Source: Rhizobium sp. BK313 | GTDB taxonomy: Bacteria > Pseudomonadota > Alphaproteobacteria > Rhizobiales > Rhizobiaceae | Assembly: GCF_014193655.1 (NCBI RefSeq) | Contig: NZ_JACHZQ010000001.1 | Coordinates: 1,550,001 to 1,614,000, forward strand | DNA: 64,000 bases | Direction of reading: 5' to 3' | In this document: in pieces, positions 48,634 to 59,019 of the stretch | Numbering within the stretch: the first letter of the stretch is position 1 | How the letters are laid out: each line of letters begins with the position of its first letter | Program-made: the position numbers and the translations under genes | The notes under the pieces: model-generated | What the model was told of the DNA's origin: nothing | Database searches by the model: none | What the model saw: only the letters and a program-made list of their open reading frames with translations

Positions 48634-48665
48634 AAAAAACCCGGTCAGAAATGGCCGGGTTTTTT
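48634..48665. terminator. Bidirectional terminator shared by gltA and lpxB
   Basis: Arms ACCCGG (48639-48644) and CCGGGT (48655-48660) are flanked by A-run and T-run on opposite sides, so the hairpin works in both directions. The lpxB coding sequence ends at 48645, so the right arm and T-run encode its last residues (NKKPGHF). Confidence 0.85.
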
Positions 48666-49826
48666 GTTGGACAAGACATCGAGAACAATCGCCGCCGCCT
48701 TTTCGCCAGGCGGCTCTTTGGTCTGCATCCGTTGCCAAACCAGATCATAGCCCTGAAGCATGGCAACCAGCTCCGGCGTGTCGTTCGACAGCCGCTCCAT
48801 GTAGCGCGCCAGTAGACCGGGCCGCAGCACATCGTTGATCAGCTCGGGCACAACAGCATAATCCGCAATCAGGTTCGGCAAAGCCGCTGTCCAGGTCTTG
48901 ATGCGCGACATTACGAACCGGGCAAGCCACTCGGTCTTATAGGTCGAAACAACGGGAACACCAGCAAGCCCGAGTTCCAGGATTACGGTGCCGGAAGCCG
49001 CCATCGCTGCGTCTGCTTCCGTAAAGGCCTTCCATTTGGCATCCTGGCCTACGAAGACATCCGGCTTGACGCTCCAATTTTCAAGGAGAGAACGCACCAA
49101 CGCCTCCTGCCGAGGGACGGTCGGCAGCAGGTATCGAACGCGATCGCTTCGCCGGCTAAGCTCCAGCACCGCCTGCTCGAAAACCGGCAAAAGCTGACGA
49201 ATTTCCGAGGAGCGCGAACCGGGAAGAAGCAGGATCGTCTTCTCGCTATCCGGCGCGCTGAGAACGCGAAGCCCCCGCTGGCTGCGGGTCTCGACCAGGC
49301 TCGGATCCACGGTCAGGCGGTGGCCGACATAGGTCGTAGCAGGGCCCCCTAGGCGCTGCATAGCCGCCGGCTCGAACGGCAGGATTGCGAGAACATGATC
49401 GACATAGGCGAGCATTTTCTGCGCGCGATATTCCTTCCATGCCCAGACGCTCGGGCAAACATAATTGACGACCGGCAGGTCCGGCAGCGCCGCGCGCACC
49501 TTTTTGGCGACGCGGTGGGTGAAATCCGGGCTGTCGATGATCAGAAGCACGTCAGGCTTGGCCGCGATGATAGCGTCCGCCGTCTGACGGATGCGGGCGA
49601 GCAGTTTCGGCAACCGCTTGATGACCTGCGCAAAACCCATAATCGACAGTTCGGAATAATCAAACAGCGAGCGCAAGCCCTGCGCTTCCAACGCGTCGCC
49701 ACCGACTCCGATCAATTCCACGGTGCCGTCGTAGCGCTGCTTCAATGCCGCGACGAGATCGCCGCCGAGCAAGTCGCCGGAGACTTCACCGGCGACGACA
49801 GCGAGTTTCAACGGCGCACCGCTCAC
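48645..49826 (-). CDS. lpxB: Lipid-A-disaccharide synthase
   Basis: 393 residues, GT19 glycosyltransferase: AGEVSGDLLGG near the start, VCPSVWAWKEYRAQKM and LLPGSRSSEIRQLLP. It joins UDP-2,3-diacylglucosamine and lipid X to form the lipid A disaccharide. GTG start at 49826 overlaps the lpxI stop (GTGA). Last gene of the rpsB-to-lpxB run on the minus strand; its 3' end contains the terminator it shares with gltA. Confidence 0.95.
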   Translation of the reverse strand: MSGAPLKLAVVAGEVSGDLLGGDLVAALKQRYDGTVELIGVGGDALEAQGLRSLFDYSELSIMGFAQVIKRLPKLLARIRQTADAIIAAKPDVLLIIDSPDFTHRVAKKVRAALPDLPVVNYVCPSVWAWKEYRAQKMLAYVDHVLAILPFEPAAMQRLGGPATTYVGHRLTVDPSLVETRSQRGLRVLSAPDSEKTILLLPGSRSSEIRQLLPVFEQAVLELSRRSDRVRYLLPTVPRQEALVRSLLENWSVKPDVFVGQDAKWKAFTEADAAMAASGTVILELGLAGVPVVSTYKTEWLARFVMSRIKTWTAALPNLIADYAVVPELINDVLRPGLLARYMERLSNDTPELVAMLQGYDLVWQRMQTKEPPGEKAAAIVLDVLSNKKPGHF

Positions 49827-50704
49827 ATAAAGCCCTCCGCACTGAGGCCGCGGTCGATGCCGCAGACGAAAAGGCCAGCCTCGTCGGCAGCTGCAATGAG
49901 CGCCTCACGCTCCAGCACCAGCGCCCTGCCCGCCTCGACAGCTACGCCGGCAAGGCCAGCCTTCTTGGCGTTCAACACGGTCGAGACGCCGATCGACGGT
50001 AAGTCGGCCCGCACATCCTGCTGCGGTTTGCAGAGCTTGACCAGCACGCCGCGGCGACGCGTCGATATGCGCCCCTCGGCCCGCAAACTCGCGACACGCT
50101 CGATCATCTTGTCCGTGCCCTCGGCGCCCTCCAGCGCTACGACGCGCCCACCGACGCTGACGGCTCCCTGCCCGACATCCAACAACCCCAGGGCATCGGC
50201 CGCCTTCGCACCTTGCGCGATATCGCGCAGGTCCTCTTCCGAAGGAGAGAGCCGTCCCAGCGGCCCGGTGGTCGCCAGCAGATCCGGTGCGATCTCATGC
50301 GCGCCGACGACGCGGACACCTCCAGCCTCGATCAAACGGATCACCATCTGCAGCACGGCATTGTCACCGCCGGAAAGGAGGGTTCGGATGGTCGACGGCA
50401 ACTCCTTGATCACGCGCCAGGTCGGGCGCACATCGCGCCAAGCCGGGCGGCGTGCGACGCCGCCGGACATTACGACCCGGTCCACACCATAGCGGCGGAA
50501 CATCGCCTCGAGGCCGGCAAAATTGCCGACACCGAGATTGGCATGATCGAACGCGGACCAGTCGCGGTCCGCTTCGTCCGTCAGTGCAATGATAACGGGA
50601 TTTTCGCCTGCCTGTCGGGCGGCATCGGCAACATAGGCCGGCAAAAAGCCGCTGCCTGCGATGATCGCCAGCCTGCCCCTATGGTATTGACCGCTCGCGG
50701 CCAC
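49823..50704 (-). CDS. lpxI: UDP-2,3-diacylglucosamine pyrophosphatase LpxI
   Basis: 293 residues, LpxI/DUF1009 family: RLAIIAGSGFLPAYVADAAR at the N-terminus, GDNAVLQMVIRLIE and VSVGGRVVALEGAEGTDKMI in the catalytic domain. It makes lipid X from UDP-2,3-diacylglucosamine, the alphaproteobacterial replacement for LpxH. GTG at 50704 is chosen because it lies just after the lpxA TAA with an AAGG site. A longer frame to 50740 would overlap lpxA. Confidence 0.93.
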   Translation of the reverse strand: MAASGQYHRGRLAIIAGSGFLPAYVADAARQAGENPVIIALTDEADRDWSAFDHANLGVGNFAGLEAMFRRYGVDRVVMSGGVARRPAWRDVRPTWRVIKELPSTIRTLLSGGDNAVLQMVIRLIEAGGVRVVGAHEIAPDLLATTGPLGRLSPSEEDLRDIAQGAKAADALGLLDVGQGAVSVGGRVVALEGAEGTDKMIERVASLRAEGRISTRRRGVLVKLCKPQQDVRADLPSIGVSTVLNAKKAGLAGVAVEAGRALVLEREALIAAADEAGLFVCGIDRGLSAEGFM

Positions 50705-50705
50705 C

Positions 50706-51521
50706 TTAGCCCTTACCGCGATTGGGCGACGACAACGCACGGTCGCTGTCGGCAGCGATGAAATCGAGGATCTCCATCACTTCCTTGCAATCGGCATATT
50801 CATCGCGGATCGCTGCCGCATTGTCGCGGATCGAACCTTCGCCTTCGAAAATGCTTTTATAGGCACGGCGAACCATATGGATGACCGAGCGCTCAATTCC
50901 CGCGCGGGCCATGCCGACAACGTTGAGTCCCGAGAGCACACCTGGATTTCCGTTCAGCATGCCATAGGGAATGACGTCATAGCTCGCGGCCGAAAGGCCG
51001 CCGATGAAGGCTTGACGGCCGATGCGGGTAAACTGGTGCACTGCGCAGCCGCCGCCGAGGATGGCGCGGTCCTCGACGGTGACATGCCCGGCCAGCATGA
51101 CATTATTCGACATGATGACATTGTTGCCGACGCGGCAATCATGGGCGACGTGCGAATTGGCAAGGAACAGATTGTTATTGCCGACGATGGTCTTGCCGCC
51201 GTAGTCGGCCGTACCGGTATTGATCGTTACACCTTCGCGGATCGTGCAATTCTCGCCGACATCAAGCGTTGTCTCTTCGCCGCCGTGATGAACGCTCTGC
51301 GGATCGCCGCCGACGACTGCCATGGGGAATATCTTCGTGCCCTTGCCGATCGTCGTCCGGCCAGTCACGACCACATGCGTCAGTAGCTGGACAGCATCAT
51401 GCAACACGACCTTGGGGCCGATATGGCAGAACGGACCAACGACGACATTCTCGCCGATGACCGCTCCGTCCTCAACAACCGCGAGCTTGTGAATGCGCGC
51501 GCTTTTTGCGATGCTGCTCAT
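50706..51521 (-). CDS. lpxA: UDP-N-acetylglucosamine O-acyltransferase
   Basis: 271 residues. A left-handed beta-helix of hexapeptide repeats ([18 protein letters not shown] onward) carries the catalytic His within VAHDCRVG, and a C-terminal helical domain follows. First step of lipid A synthesis, adding 3-hydroxyacyl from ACP. It overlaps the fabZ stop by 4 bp. Confidence 0.95.
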   Translation of the reverse strand: MSSIAKSARIHKLAVVEDGAVIGENVVVGPFCHIGPKVVLHDAVQLLTHVVVTGRTTIGKGTKIFPMAVVGGDPQSVHHGGEETTLDVGENCTIREGVTINTGTADYGGKTIVGNNNLFLANSHVAHDCRVGNNVIMSNNVMLAGHVTVEDRAILGGGCAVHQFTRIGRQAFIGGLSAASYDVIPYGMLNGNPGVLSGLNVVGMARAGIERSVIHMVRRAYKSIFEGEGSIRDNAAAIRDEYADCKEVMEILDFIAADSDRALSSPNRGKG

Positions 51522-51991
51522 GCCTGCTCTTGGTCCTTCCGTACGATCATCGCGCCGATATCGGCCTCGGCAACCAGCGAACCATCGACCTTGGCGTCGC
51601 AGTGGAACTTCCAGATCGTGCCGCGCTGCTTCAGCTTGACGACATGAAATTCAACACGGTCGCCAGGCACGACCGGCTTGCGGAAGCGCGCATTATCGAT
51701 CGTCATGAAGTAGACGAGATTGCCGCCGATGCCATCCTTGCGGGCGCAGATTGCGCCTGCCGTCTGCGCCATGCCCTCGATCAACAGAACGCCTGGCATG
51801 ATCGGCGATCCCGGAAAATGGCCAGTAAACTGCGGCTCGTTCGCCGTGACGTTCTTGATACCGATCGCGGAATTATCGCTGTCGATCTCAATGATCTTAT
51901 CGACCATCAGGAAAGGATAGCGATGCGGCAAAAGCTTCATGATTTCGATGACGTCCGCCGTCGACAGCGACGTCTTGGCTTCTTCAGTCAT
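51518..51991 (-). CDS. fabZ: 3-hydroxyacyl-ACP dehydratase FabZ
   Basis: 157 residues, hot-dog fold, with the catalytic His/Glu motif [19 protein letters not shown] and [12 protein letters not shown]. It dehydrates 3-hydroxyacyl-ACP in fatty acid elongation and competes with LpxA/LpxD for the same substrate, hence its place in the cluster. ATG 51991 lies inside the lpxD 3' end. A GTG at 52000 is possible. Confidence 0.95.
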   Translation of the reverse strand: MTEEAKTSLSTADVIEIMKLLPHRYPFLMVDKIIEIDSDNSAIGIKNVTANEPQFTGHFPGSPIMPGVLLIEGMAQTAGAICARKDGIGGNLVYFMTIDNARFRKPVVPGDRVEFHVVKLKQRGTIWKFHCDAKVDGSLVAEADIGAMIVRKDQEQA

Positions 51992-53051
51992 GCTCCGCAC
52001 TCCCGTCCTTCTTTTCCCTGGCTCCTGACCGTTTTGCGATCTCCGCCGACTCTCTCAGAAAATCCCACAAAGGCCGTGCCGGAAGGCCTGCATAGCGCTC
52101 GCCCGCCGGAATGCTATTCATCACACCGCTCTTGGCGCCGATCTGAACACCGTCGCCGATATGGATATGACCATTCAGGCCGGCCTGACCGCCGATCTGC
52201 ACACCGTCACCAATCACCGTGCTGCCGGCTATGCCGACCTGACTGACGATGGCGCAATGGCGGCCGATACGGACGTTATGTCCGATCTGCACCTGATTGT
52301 CGATCTTAGTACCCTCGCCGATGACTGTGTCATCCATGGTGCCGCGATCGATCGTGGTATTAGCGCCAATCTCGACATTATCCTGAATGATGACGCGGCC
52401 GATCTGCACGATCTTCACCATGCCGCGCGGCCCCGGCGCATAGCCAAAACCGTCCTGGCCGATGCGCGCGCCATTGTGGATGATGACGCCGTTACCGAGA
52501 TAGGAGCAAAGCACACTGGCGCCGCCACTGATCGTGCAATTGCGTCCGATCTTGACGCCCGGTCCGATCATGGCACCGGCACCAATACGTGTCCCCTCGC
52601 CGATCTCAGCGCCCGGTCCGATGACTGCACACGGCTCCACGCAAACATCCGCTTCAAGCTTTGCAGTCGGATCGATGAAGGCGGCCGGCGAAATCAGCGT
52701 CGGCGTCGATGTCAGCGCAACCGGACGCATGGCTTGCGGATGCAGCAAGGCACCCGCCATCGCGAAATCCGTATGCGGCTTTCTGGAAAGGAGAATCGGG
52801 ATATGCGCTGGAACGAAAGACTTCAGCGCCGGCAAACAAATGATCGCCGAAGCCCGACAGGTCTCCAGTTCCGCTCGATTCTTCCGGGAAAGAATATAAC
52901 AAACATCGCCTTCGCCGGCCCGGTAGACGGGAGCGATGGACTTGATGACGACGCCGGCAAAGGCCTCATCAACAAGCTCCGCCCCAAGATGCTCGGCCAG
53001 CGCACGGAGGCTGACGCCATCATGGGGCGGGAAAAAACCGATATGTTCCAT
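51984..53051 (-). CDS. lpxD: UDP-3-O-acylglucosamine N-acyltransferase
   Basis: 355 residues. An N-terminal uridine-binding domain (about 1-110) is followed by hexapeptide repeats forming a beta helix ([20 protein letters not shown] onward), with the catalytic His in QIGHNVRIG. Third step of lipid A synthesis. ATG 53051 follows GGAG. It lies about 50 bp after bamA and overlaps fabZ by 8 bp. Confidence 0.95.
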   Translation of the reverse strand: MEHIGFFPPHDGVSLRALAEHLGAELVDEAFAGVVIKSIAPVYRAGEGDVCYILSRKNRAELETCRASAIICLPALKSFVPAHIPILLSRKPHTDFAMAGALLHPQAMRPVALTSTPTLISPAAFIDPTAKLEADVCVEPCAVIGPGAEIGEGTRIGAGAMIGPGVKIGRNCTISGGASVLCSYLGNGVIIHNGARIGQDGFGYAPGPRGMVKIVQIGRVIIQDNVEIGANTTIDRGTMDDTVIGEGTKIDNQVQIGHNVRIGRHCAIVSQVGIAGSTVIGDGVQIGGQAGLNGHIHIGDGVQIGAKSGVMNSIPAGERYAGLPARPLWDFLRESAEIAKRSGAREKKDGSAEHD

Positions 53052-53101
53052 AAGCACCAGCTCCAGAACGGTGTTAAGCCCGCAGTTCTGGGCTGCCGAT
53101 A

Positions 53102-55441
53102 TCAGAACTGGTTGGCAATGCCAAACCGGAAATTCTCAGTCTTGTCGAAGTCTTGCTTGAGAACCGGCACAGCATAGTCAACACGGATGACGCCGAAGGG
53201 CGACGACCAAATCAGGCCCGCACCCAGCGAGGCACGGATCGCGCTGCTGTCGTGCAATACGTCACCGAAGAGTTCCGCCTGATTGCCGTAGAGCGTACCC
53301 GCATCAGCAAAGGCTGCGAGGCGCAGACCGATATCCTGCGGAACGCCCGGCATCGGCATGCTCGCTTCAGCCGAAGCCGTGAAGTAAGTCGTGCCGCCCA
53401 GCGCATCGCCATGCGACGAACGCGGACCAATACCAGCGTTCTCGAAGCCGCGGATTTCGCGGCCACCAAGCGTGAACTGATCGAAGACGTTCAGATGATC
53501 GCCTGTCGGCATGACATAACCGGCGCCGACCGTCAGCGAGCCGATGATGTCGGCTTCGTCACTGATCATCTTATAGTAACGCGCCTTGCCGCTCAGCTTG
53601 TAGAAGTCGGAGTCGCCGCCCAGACCCGCATATTCATGCGTGAACTTGGCGATGATACCTTCACGCGGCAGGTTCTGGTCGTCCAGCGTGTTGTAGGTGA
53701 AGGTCTGCGAAACCGTCGACTGAACCCAGGGGCTATTCTCCACAAGGTTTATGTACGGAGCAGACAGATTGTTCTGCCAGTCACCGGTTCCGTCATACTG
53801 GAGACGCTTATAGTTGTAACGCAGCGTCGTTGCGAAGTTCTCTGTGATCGGCGCGGTAACGCGCAGCGAGAAGCCTTCTTCCGAATAGTCGTAGAAATCG
53901 TCGCTCGAGGTCTGGTTCCTGAAGATGTCGAAGCCGGCAGCCAGACGATAGCCGAGGAAATAGGGCTCGGTGAACGAGATGTTGTATGTGCGGTTGCCTT
54001 CCGTGCCGGCACCTGCAGCGATACGGATGTACTGGCCACGACCGAGGAAGTTCTTTTCTTCGACCGAAGCTTCCAGCAGCAGACCGCCATTGTTGCCGAC
54101 AGCATAACCGGCGCCAATACCGAACGAACCGGTCGGCTGGTCTTCGACGTTGACGATAACGACTACGCGGTCCGGAGCGCTGCCCTGAGCGGTGGTGATA
54201 TCAACCTTGGTGAAGTAACCGAGCGCGTCGAGACGACGCTTGGCGCGGGTGATCATTTCCTGGTTGAAAGCGTCGCCTTCGTTGAGGTCGAACTCGCGGC
54301 GAATGACGTAATCGCGCGTGCGGGTGTTACCGCGGATCTCGATACGCTCGACATAAGCGCGCTCGCCCTGATCGACCAGATATTCGATACCGATCGTGTG
54401 GCCGGTCAGGTCACGGTTGCCGCGCGGCGTGATGCGGGCGAACGGATAGCCGGCCGCAGCGACGCGCTTGGAAATGTTTTCGATCGAGGTCTGGATGTCC
54501 TTGGCGCTATAGACATCACCCTTGTGAGTGATGACCAGGCTCTTCAAGTCATCTGCGTTGACGCCCTCAACCGTCGAAACGACGTTGATGTCGCCATAGG
54601 TATAGCGCGGACCTTCGTCGACGTTGAAGTTCAGCGTGTATTCGTTGTTCTGCTCGTTCAGCGTCGCATCGGCACTGACGATACGGAAGTCGGCATAACC
54701 ATGATTGTAATAGAACTGACGCAGCGCATCCTGGTCCGCCTGCTGGCGTTCGGCGCTATAGACGTCCTTGCGGGTCAGGAACGACAAGAAGTTCGTCCGC
54801 TTGGTGCTGATCACCGAAGCAAGACGGCCGCTGCTGTAAGCCTGGTTGCCCGAGAAATTGATCTTGTCGATCTTGGTGCGGTCACCTTCGTTGATGACGA
54901 AGGCCACGTTGATGCGCCCCTGCGCGACCGGAACGGTCTGCGTCGTCACCTGGACGTCGTTACGACCAATCACGGCGTAGGCGTCCTTGATGGTCTTGAT
55001 GTCGGCCTGGACCTGGGTGTCGCTATAAGGACCTGCAGCATGGGTCTGGACGATGCCCTGCAGCTTGTCGTCCTTGATCTTGTGGTTGCCGTTGAAGACC
55101 ACAGCGTTGATCAGCAGGTTTTCCTTGACGGAAATGACCAGCGTGCTGCCGGAGACGGTCACGTGTACATCGGAGAAGTATCCGGTGGCATAAAGCTGCT
55201 TTACCGAATTGTCGATGTCAGCGGGCGAGAAGTTCTTGCCGGGCTTGATTGTAATATTGTCGCGGACTGCCTCTGCACCAACGCGTTCAGCTCCCCTGAC
55301 ATCGATCCGCTGTATGACAGCGGCTTCTGCGACTGAAGCAGAAGCAAGGGTGATAACACCAGCGCCCGACGCAACAACACCAGCAGACAGCGCTACCGCC
55401 GACACTGCGTTCAAAAATCTTGAACCAGCCTTCATTTTCAC
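53102..55441 (-). CDS. bamA: Outer membrane assembly factor BamA
   Basis: 779 residues. A signal peptide (about 1-40, ending ASASVAEA) is followed by five POTRA domains (about 40-420; the first begins [20 protein letters not shown]) and a C-terminal beta barrel with the RGF-like motif ([13 protein letters not shown]) and terminal FRFGIANQF. BamA inserts outer-membrane proteins. The start is GTG at 55441 with AAGG 6 nt upstream; ATG 55435 is an alternative. A gap of about 190 bp to rseP includes an AT-rich stretch. Confidence 0.95.
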   Translation of the reverse strand: MKMKAGSRFLNAVSAVALSAGVVASGAGVITLASASVAEAAVIQRIDVRGAERVGAEAVRDNITIKPGKNFSPADIDNSVKQLYATGYFSDVHVTVSGSTLVISVKENLLINAVVFNGNHKIKDDKLQGIVQTHAAGPYSDTQVQADIKTIKDAYAVIGRNDVQVTTQTVPVAQGRINVAFVINEGDRTKIDKINFSGNQAYSSGRLASVISTKRTNFLSFLTRKDVYSAERQQADQDALRQFYYNHGYADFRIVSADATLNEQNNEYTLNFNVDEGPRYTYGDINVVSTVEGVNADDLKSLVITHKGDVYSAKDIQTSIENISKRVAAAGYPFARITPRGNRDLTGHTIGIEYLVDQGERAYVERIEIRGNTRTRDYVIRREFDLNEGDAFNQEMITRAKRRLDALGYFTKVDITTAQGSAPDRVVVIVNVEDQPTGSFGIGAGYAVGNNGGLLLEASVEEKNFLGRGQYIRIAAGAGTEGNRTYNISFTEPYFLGYRLAAGFDIFRNQTSSDDFYDYSEEGFSLRVTAPITENFATTLRYNYKRLQYDGTGDWQNNLSAPYINLVENSPWVQSTVSQTFTYNTLDDQNLPREGIIAKFTHEYAGLGGDSDFYKLSGKARYYKMISDEADIIGSLTVGAGYVMPTGDHLNVFDQFTLGGREIRGFENAGIGPRSSHGDALGGTTYFTASAEASMPMPGVPQDIGLRLAAFADAGTLYGNQAELFGDVLHDSSAIRASLGAGLIWSSPFGVIRVDYAVPVLKQDFDKTENFRFGIANQF

Positions 55442-55634
55442 TTCTTACCTTTTTATCAGTCGTCCCCAGCTCCGAGCGAACCCGATTCCGGCCACGTGTG
55501 TCGTTTTACCCGCTTTTGACATACAAGCAAGGGAGCAAGTTAATTTCTGTTTACTTCATTTCAAAGCGTGGCTCATTGGCCACTACAGCTTTGAAACATC
55601 GTAAATAAATCGTAATTTCCTCTATACTGCTTCA

Positions 55635-57308
55635 TCAGCCTATCCTGGAGCTGATGTCGTTCCAGGTCGCAAACACCATGAGTGACAGCACCATCGCAAA
55701 ACCAATCCGGAAAGCGATGTCCTGTGCCCGAGCACCCAGCGGTTTTCCCCTTACGGCTTCAATCGCATAGAACATCAGGTGCCCGCCATCAAGTACCGGC
55801 ACCGGCATCAAATTTAATAACCCTATGGAAACAGAAAGTATGGCGGCGAATTGGAGCACCGCCGAAAAACCCAGGGTTGCCATCTGTCCGGAAAGCTGCG
55901 CAACCCGGATGGGGCCGCCAAGCTGATCCGCCTTCATGTAACCGCCGATGACATTGCCGAGATATTCGAAGGTGCCGGAAACAATATTACCGGTCTGCTT
56001 GATGCCTTCGCTCAGCGCCTGCAATGGACCATATGCCTCATAACGGAGCTTGATGGGCTTCTGGCCGTCGGTAATCCCGATGCTGCTGATCTCCATCTCG
56101 TTGCCGAAGGCATCGGGCTCTTCGGTCTTCTTCGGAACCACCTGGACGTCACGTGTCACGCCGCTCCGCTCGACGGACAGCGCCACGGTCTTGTCCGGAC
56201 GGGAGGCAACATAACGCTGGACTTCACCGATGGAAGCGATCGCGCGCCCGTCTACAGACAGGATACGATCGCCAAGCGCGATACCCGCTTCTTCCGCCGG
56301 GCTGTCCGGTGCGATCGAGGCGACGAGCGGGTCGACCGGCGAAATGCCGATGCTGCCGACATCCTTCTTGTTTCCGGAAGCGTCGGTCGCTGTCAGGGTT
56401 TCCGGCACCATCGGAAGATCACGCGTCTGGCCATTACGTTCGACTGTCAAGACGACGCTCTTGCCGGGGCGATCGGTGACATAGCGGGCGATGTCATAGT
56501 AGGTCGCGACATTGTTGCCGTCGATGGCGATCAGTCGGTCGCCGGTCTGCACGCCCGCCCGGGCGGCCGGTCCAGCCGGCTCAACCGCCGTTACCAGCGG
56601 ATCGACGAGCGCGATGCCGATGCGGCCCATCTCCATCTTGTTGCCGAACTGATCTGTGTCTTCCACGAGTTTCGGCACGATGCTGAAGTCGCGCTTCTGG
56701 CCGTCGCGTTCGACGGTCAGCACGATATTGCGACCGGGCCGCAAGCCGACATAGCGCTGCACTTCGTCGAAAGTCGTCACCTTGTTACCATCGATGGCAA
56801 CGAGACGGTCGCCGGATTCAATCCCCGCTTCAGCAGCAGCACCGCCGCGCGTAACCATGGCGACGATCGGATCAGCGACGGTGCGGCCATAGACGCTGAA
56901 GAGGACGGCGAAGATTACGATGGCGAGAATGAAATTGGCGATTGGACCGGCCGCAACGGTCGCGGCCCGCTTCCAGAGCTTGGCGCCGGCAAAGGATCGG
57001 GCGCGCTCCTCCTCGGTCATGGCCGAGAGTTGATCGACGTCGGTCTTGCTGGAGGCGTCCTCGTCGCCGAAGAAACGGACATAGCCGCCGAGCGGAATGA
57101 TCGACAGTTTCCAGCGCGTACCATGGCGATCGGTAAAGCCGGCGATTTCCGGACCGAAACCGATCGAAAAGGCCATGATGCGGATGCCGGACCAACGCCC
57201 GACCAGATAATGACCCATCTCGTGCACGAAAACGAGCAATGACAGCACGAAAACAAACGTGATGACGTTGTTCGTCAAGAAGCCGATGATGCCTGCCGCG
57301 CTACTCAT
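55635..57308 (-). CDS. rseP: RseP-family site-2 metalloprotease with three tandem PDZ units
   Basis: 557 residues, much longer than the roughly 370-400 usual for alphaproteobacterial RseP/MmpA (one PDZ) and than Escherichia coli RseP (about 450, two PDZ). The zinc site HEMGH is at 29-33 in the first membrane segment and the LDG motif (PVLDGG) at 504-509 in the third. Between the second membrane segment (about 117-140) and the third lie three PDZ units starting at residues 145, 235 and 325, spaced by exactly 90. All share DPxV ... AG ... GDR ... DG ... RYV ... RP ... VER ... RD ... VP ... GN ... IGI. It cleaves membrane anti-sigma factors and signal remnants. Confidence 0.93.
   Translation of the reverse strand: MSSAAGIIGFLTNNVITFVFVLSLLVFVHEMGHYLVGRWSGIRIMAFSIGFGPEIAGFTDRHGTRWKLSIIPLGGYVRFFGDEDASSKTDVDQLSAMTEEERARSFAGAKLWKRAATVAAGPIANFILAIVIFAVLFSVYGRTVADPIVAMVTRGGAAAEAGIESGDRLVAIDGNKVTTFDEVQRYVGLRPGRNIVLTVERDGQKRDFSIVPKLVEDTDQFGNKMEMGRIGIALVDPLVTAVEPAGPAARAGVQTGDRLIAIDGNNVATYYDIARYVTDRPGKSVVLTVERNGQTRDLPMVPETLTATDASGNKKDVGSIGISPVDPLVASIAPDSPAEEAGIALGDRILSVDGRAIASIGEVQRYVASRPDKTVALSVERSGVTRDVQVVPKKTEEPDAFGNEMEISSIGITDGQKPIKLRYEAYGPLQALSEGIKQTGNIVSGTFEYLGNVIGGYMKADQLGGPIRVAQLSGQMATLGFSAVLQFAAILSVSIGLLNLMPVPVLDGGHLMFYAIEAVRGKPLGARAQDIAFRIGFAMVLSLMVFATWNDISSRIG
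56067..56876 (-). repeat. Three tandem 270-bp PDZ-coding units within rseP
   Basis: Units at 56876-56607, 56606-56337 and 56336-56067 (residues 145-234, 235-324, 325-414). By eye units 1 and 2 share about half their residues, and units 2 and 3 slightly fewer. There is no gap or insertion, so the period is exactly 270 bp. The units differ throughout, so this is an old duplication and not an assembly repeat. Confidence 0.85.
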
Positions 57309-57332
57309 ACAACGATCCTGTTCGCGTTGATT

Positions 57333-58166
57333 TCAGACACCGAGCAGAACACCGCCCAATGACATAGTCTCGCCGCTCATTGTCAGCGATATTACGATAG
57401 CTAACAAAAACGCCGCAAAACAAGCAAAAATTAGTCCATCGACCCGATCCATGACGCCGCCATGACCGGGAATCAGGTGGCTGGAGTCTTTGACTCCGAA
57501 ACGGCGTTTGATGAAAGACTCGAATAAATCGCCAATCTGGCTGCAGATTGACAGCACCAGCGCGAGCGCTGGAATCCATAAACCATCCGCGGAAAAAAAG
57601 CTCCAGACAACAGCCGTCCCGGCGATCACGGCGGCGATAGCACCGCCGATTGCACCAGACCAGGTTTTGCCGGGCGATATGCGCGGTGCAAGCTTTGCCC
57701 CACCGATGGCGCGGCCGACGAAAAAGGCGAAAATATCCGTCGCCCATACCGTGGCGAAGATGAACAGCATCAGCACGAAGCCGCGCAGATCGTCGTCGCG
57801 GATCTCGGCAAGCGCTATGGCCGTCAATCCCGCATAGAATATTCCGCCAGGCAGCCACCAGCTCTTGTGGCGCGTAGCGACCATGATCGCCGTAATCGCA
57901 ACGAAGACGACCAATATTTCCAGCGAATAGACCGATTCCTCCATCAGTGTCGCGCCGGCTATCAGCACCAGGCCCAGCCAGCCCAGCGCATTGCCCTGAG
58001 GATCGCGGCCATGCAGATCTGAAATTGTCGACCATTCATAATAGACGAGCAGGCCGATCGCTGCCGCCAGGATACGAAAGCTCAAGCCGCCATACCAGGT
58101 CGCGACGAGAACGACCGCGGCAAGGATGATGCCGGAAATAATGCGCAGCCTGAGTTCACGACTCAT
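57333..58166 (-). CDS. cdsA: Phosphatidate cytidylyltransferase
   Basis: 277 residues, about eight membrane segments, with the C-terminal CDP-DAG synthase signature (KRRFGVKDSSHLIPGHGGVM then DRVDG). It makes CDP-diacylglycerol, the precursor of phosphatidylglycerol, cardiolipin, phosphatidylethanolamine and, through Pcs, phosphatidylcholine. Its ATG overlaps the uppS stop (TGATG). Confidence 0.93.
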   Translation of the reverse strand: MSRELRLRIISGIILAAVVLVATWYGGLSFRILAAAIGLLVYYEWSTISDLHGRDPQGNALGWLGLVLIAGATLMEESVYSLEILVVFVAITAIMVATRHKSWWLPGGIFYAGLTAIALAEIRDDDLRGFVLMLFIFATVWATDIFAFFVGRAIGGAKLAPRISPGKTWSGAIGGAIAAVIAGTAVVWSFFSADGLWIPALALVLSICSQIGDLFESFIKRRFGVKDSSHLIPGHGGVMDRVDGLIFACFAAFLLAIVISLTMSGETMSLGGVLLGV

Positions 58167-58912
58167 CAGGACCCCACGGCCGCAGCCTGCTTGGCGGAAA
58201 GGCCGCCAAACCGCCGATCACGCGCGGCATATTTTTCCAGCGCGGAGAAAAAGAGGTCGCGGCTAAAGTCCGGCCAATATTCCGGCATGAACATGAATTC
58301 TGAATAGGCGGCCTGCCAGAGCAGAAAGTTCGACAACCGCTCCTCGCCACTGGTCCGGATGATGAGATCGGGATCGGGAATTCCGGCAGTATCCAGTCGT
58401 GCATCGATCAATTCGGGGCGGATATCCTGCGGCCGCAGCCGTCCCGCTTCGACGTCCTTTGCCAGACCGACAACGGCGCGAGTTATCTCGTCGCGCGAGC
58501 CATAATTGAAAGCGATAACCAATGTCAGGGCGGTATTGTCCCTGGTGGTCTCTTCTGCCTCGATCAACAACGGCAGGATATCGCTGCGCAAATTATTGCG
58601 ATCGCCGATCACCCGAATGCGGACATTCTGGCGATGCAGTTCAGCAAGATCCCGCCGGATGAAGGCTTTGAGCAAACCAAGAAGATCGCTCACCTCGGTT
58701 TCGGGACGGCGCCAGTTCTCTGAGGAGAAGGCGAAGAGCGTCAAGTATTTTACGCCGACATCACCGGCAGCTCTCACCGTCTCGCGCACCGCCTCAACAC
58801 CCTTACGATGGCCCATGGTGCGCGGCAGGCCGCGCGCATTGGCCCATCGCCCGTTGCCATCCATGATGATGGCAACGTGTTCGGGTATGGCAGAGAACGT
58901 GGGAGCTGACAT
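58166..58912 (-). CDS. uppS: Undecaprenyl diphosphate synthase
   Basis: 248 residues, cis-prenyltransferase: catalytic Asp in [23 protein letters not shown], and the C-terminal signature [19 protein letters not shown]. It makes the lipid carrier for peptidoglycan and polysaccharide synthesis, using the products of the MEP pathway. ATG 58912 ([13 protein letters not shown]) fits the family; an ATG 42 nt upstream has no ribosome site. Confidence 0.93.
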   Translation of the reverse strand: MSAPTFSAIPEHVAIIMDGNGRWANARGLPRTMGHRKGVEAVRETVRAAGDVGVKYLTLFAFSSENWRRPETEVSDLLGLLKAFIRRDLAELHRQNVRIRVIGDRNNLRSDILPLLIEAEETTRDNTALTLVIAFNYGSRDEITRAVVGLAKDVEAGRLRPQDIRPELIDARLDTAGIPDPDLIIRTSGEERLSNFLLWQAAYSEFMFMPEYWPDFSRDLFFSALEKYAARDRRFGGLSAKQAAAVGS

Positions 58913-59019
58913 ATGGATCCGGTTTCGTTCGGCAGGAAAATGCTCTAGGCTCATAAATCTAGTGCACCCTCACCGCTTTCAATGTTTCCTGATCGAAAGC
59001 GGGATGCTCTAGTATGCAA

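Noticed and set aside
53153..55336. A 727-codon plus-strand frame
   Set aside because: Antisense to bamA; no ribosome site or motif.
55851..57242. A 463-codon plus-strand frame showing internal repetition
   Set aside because: Antisense to rseP; its repetition is simply the reverse of the PDZ repeats.
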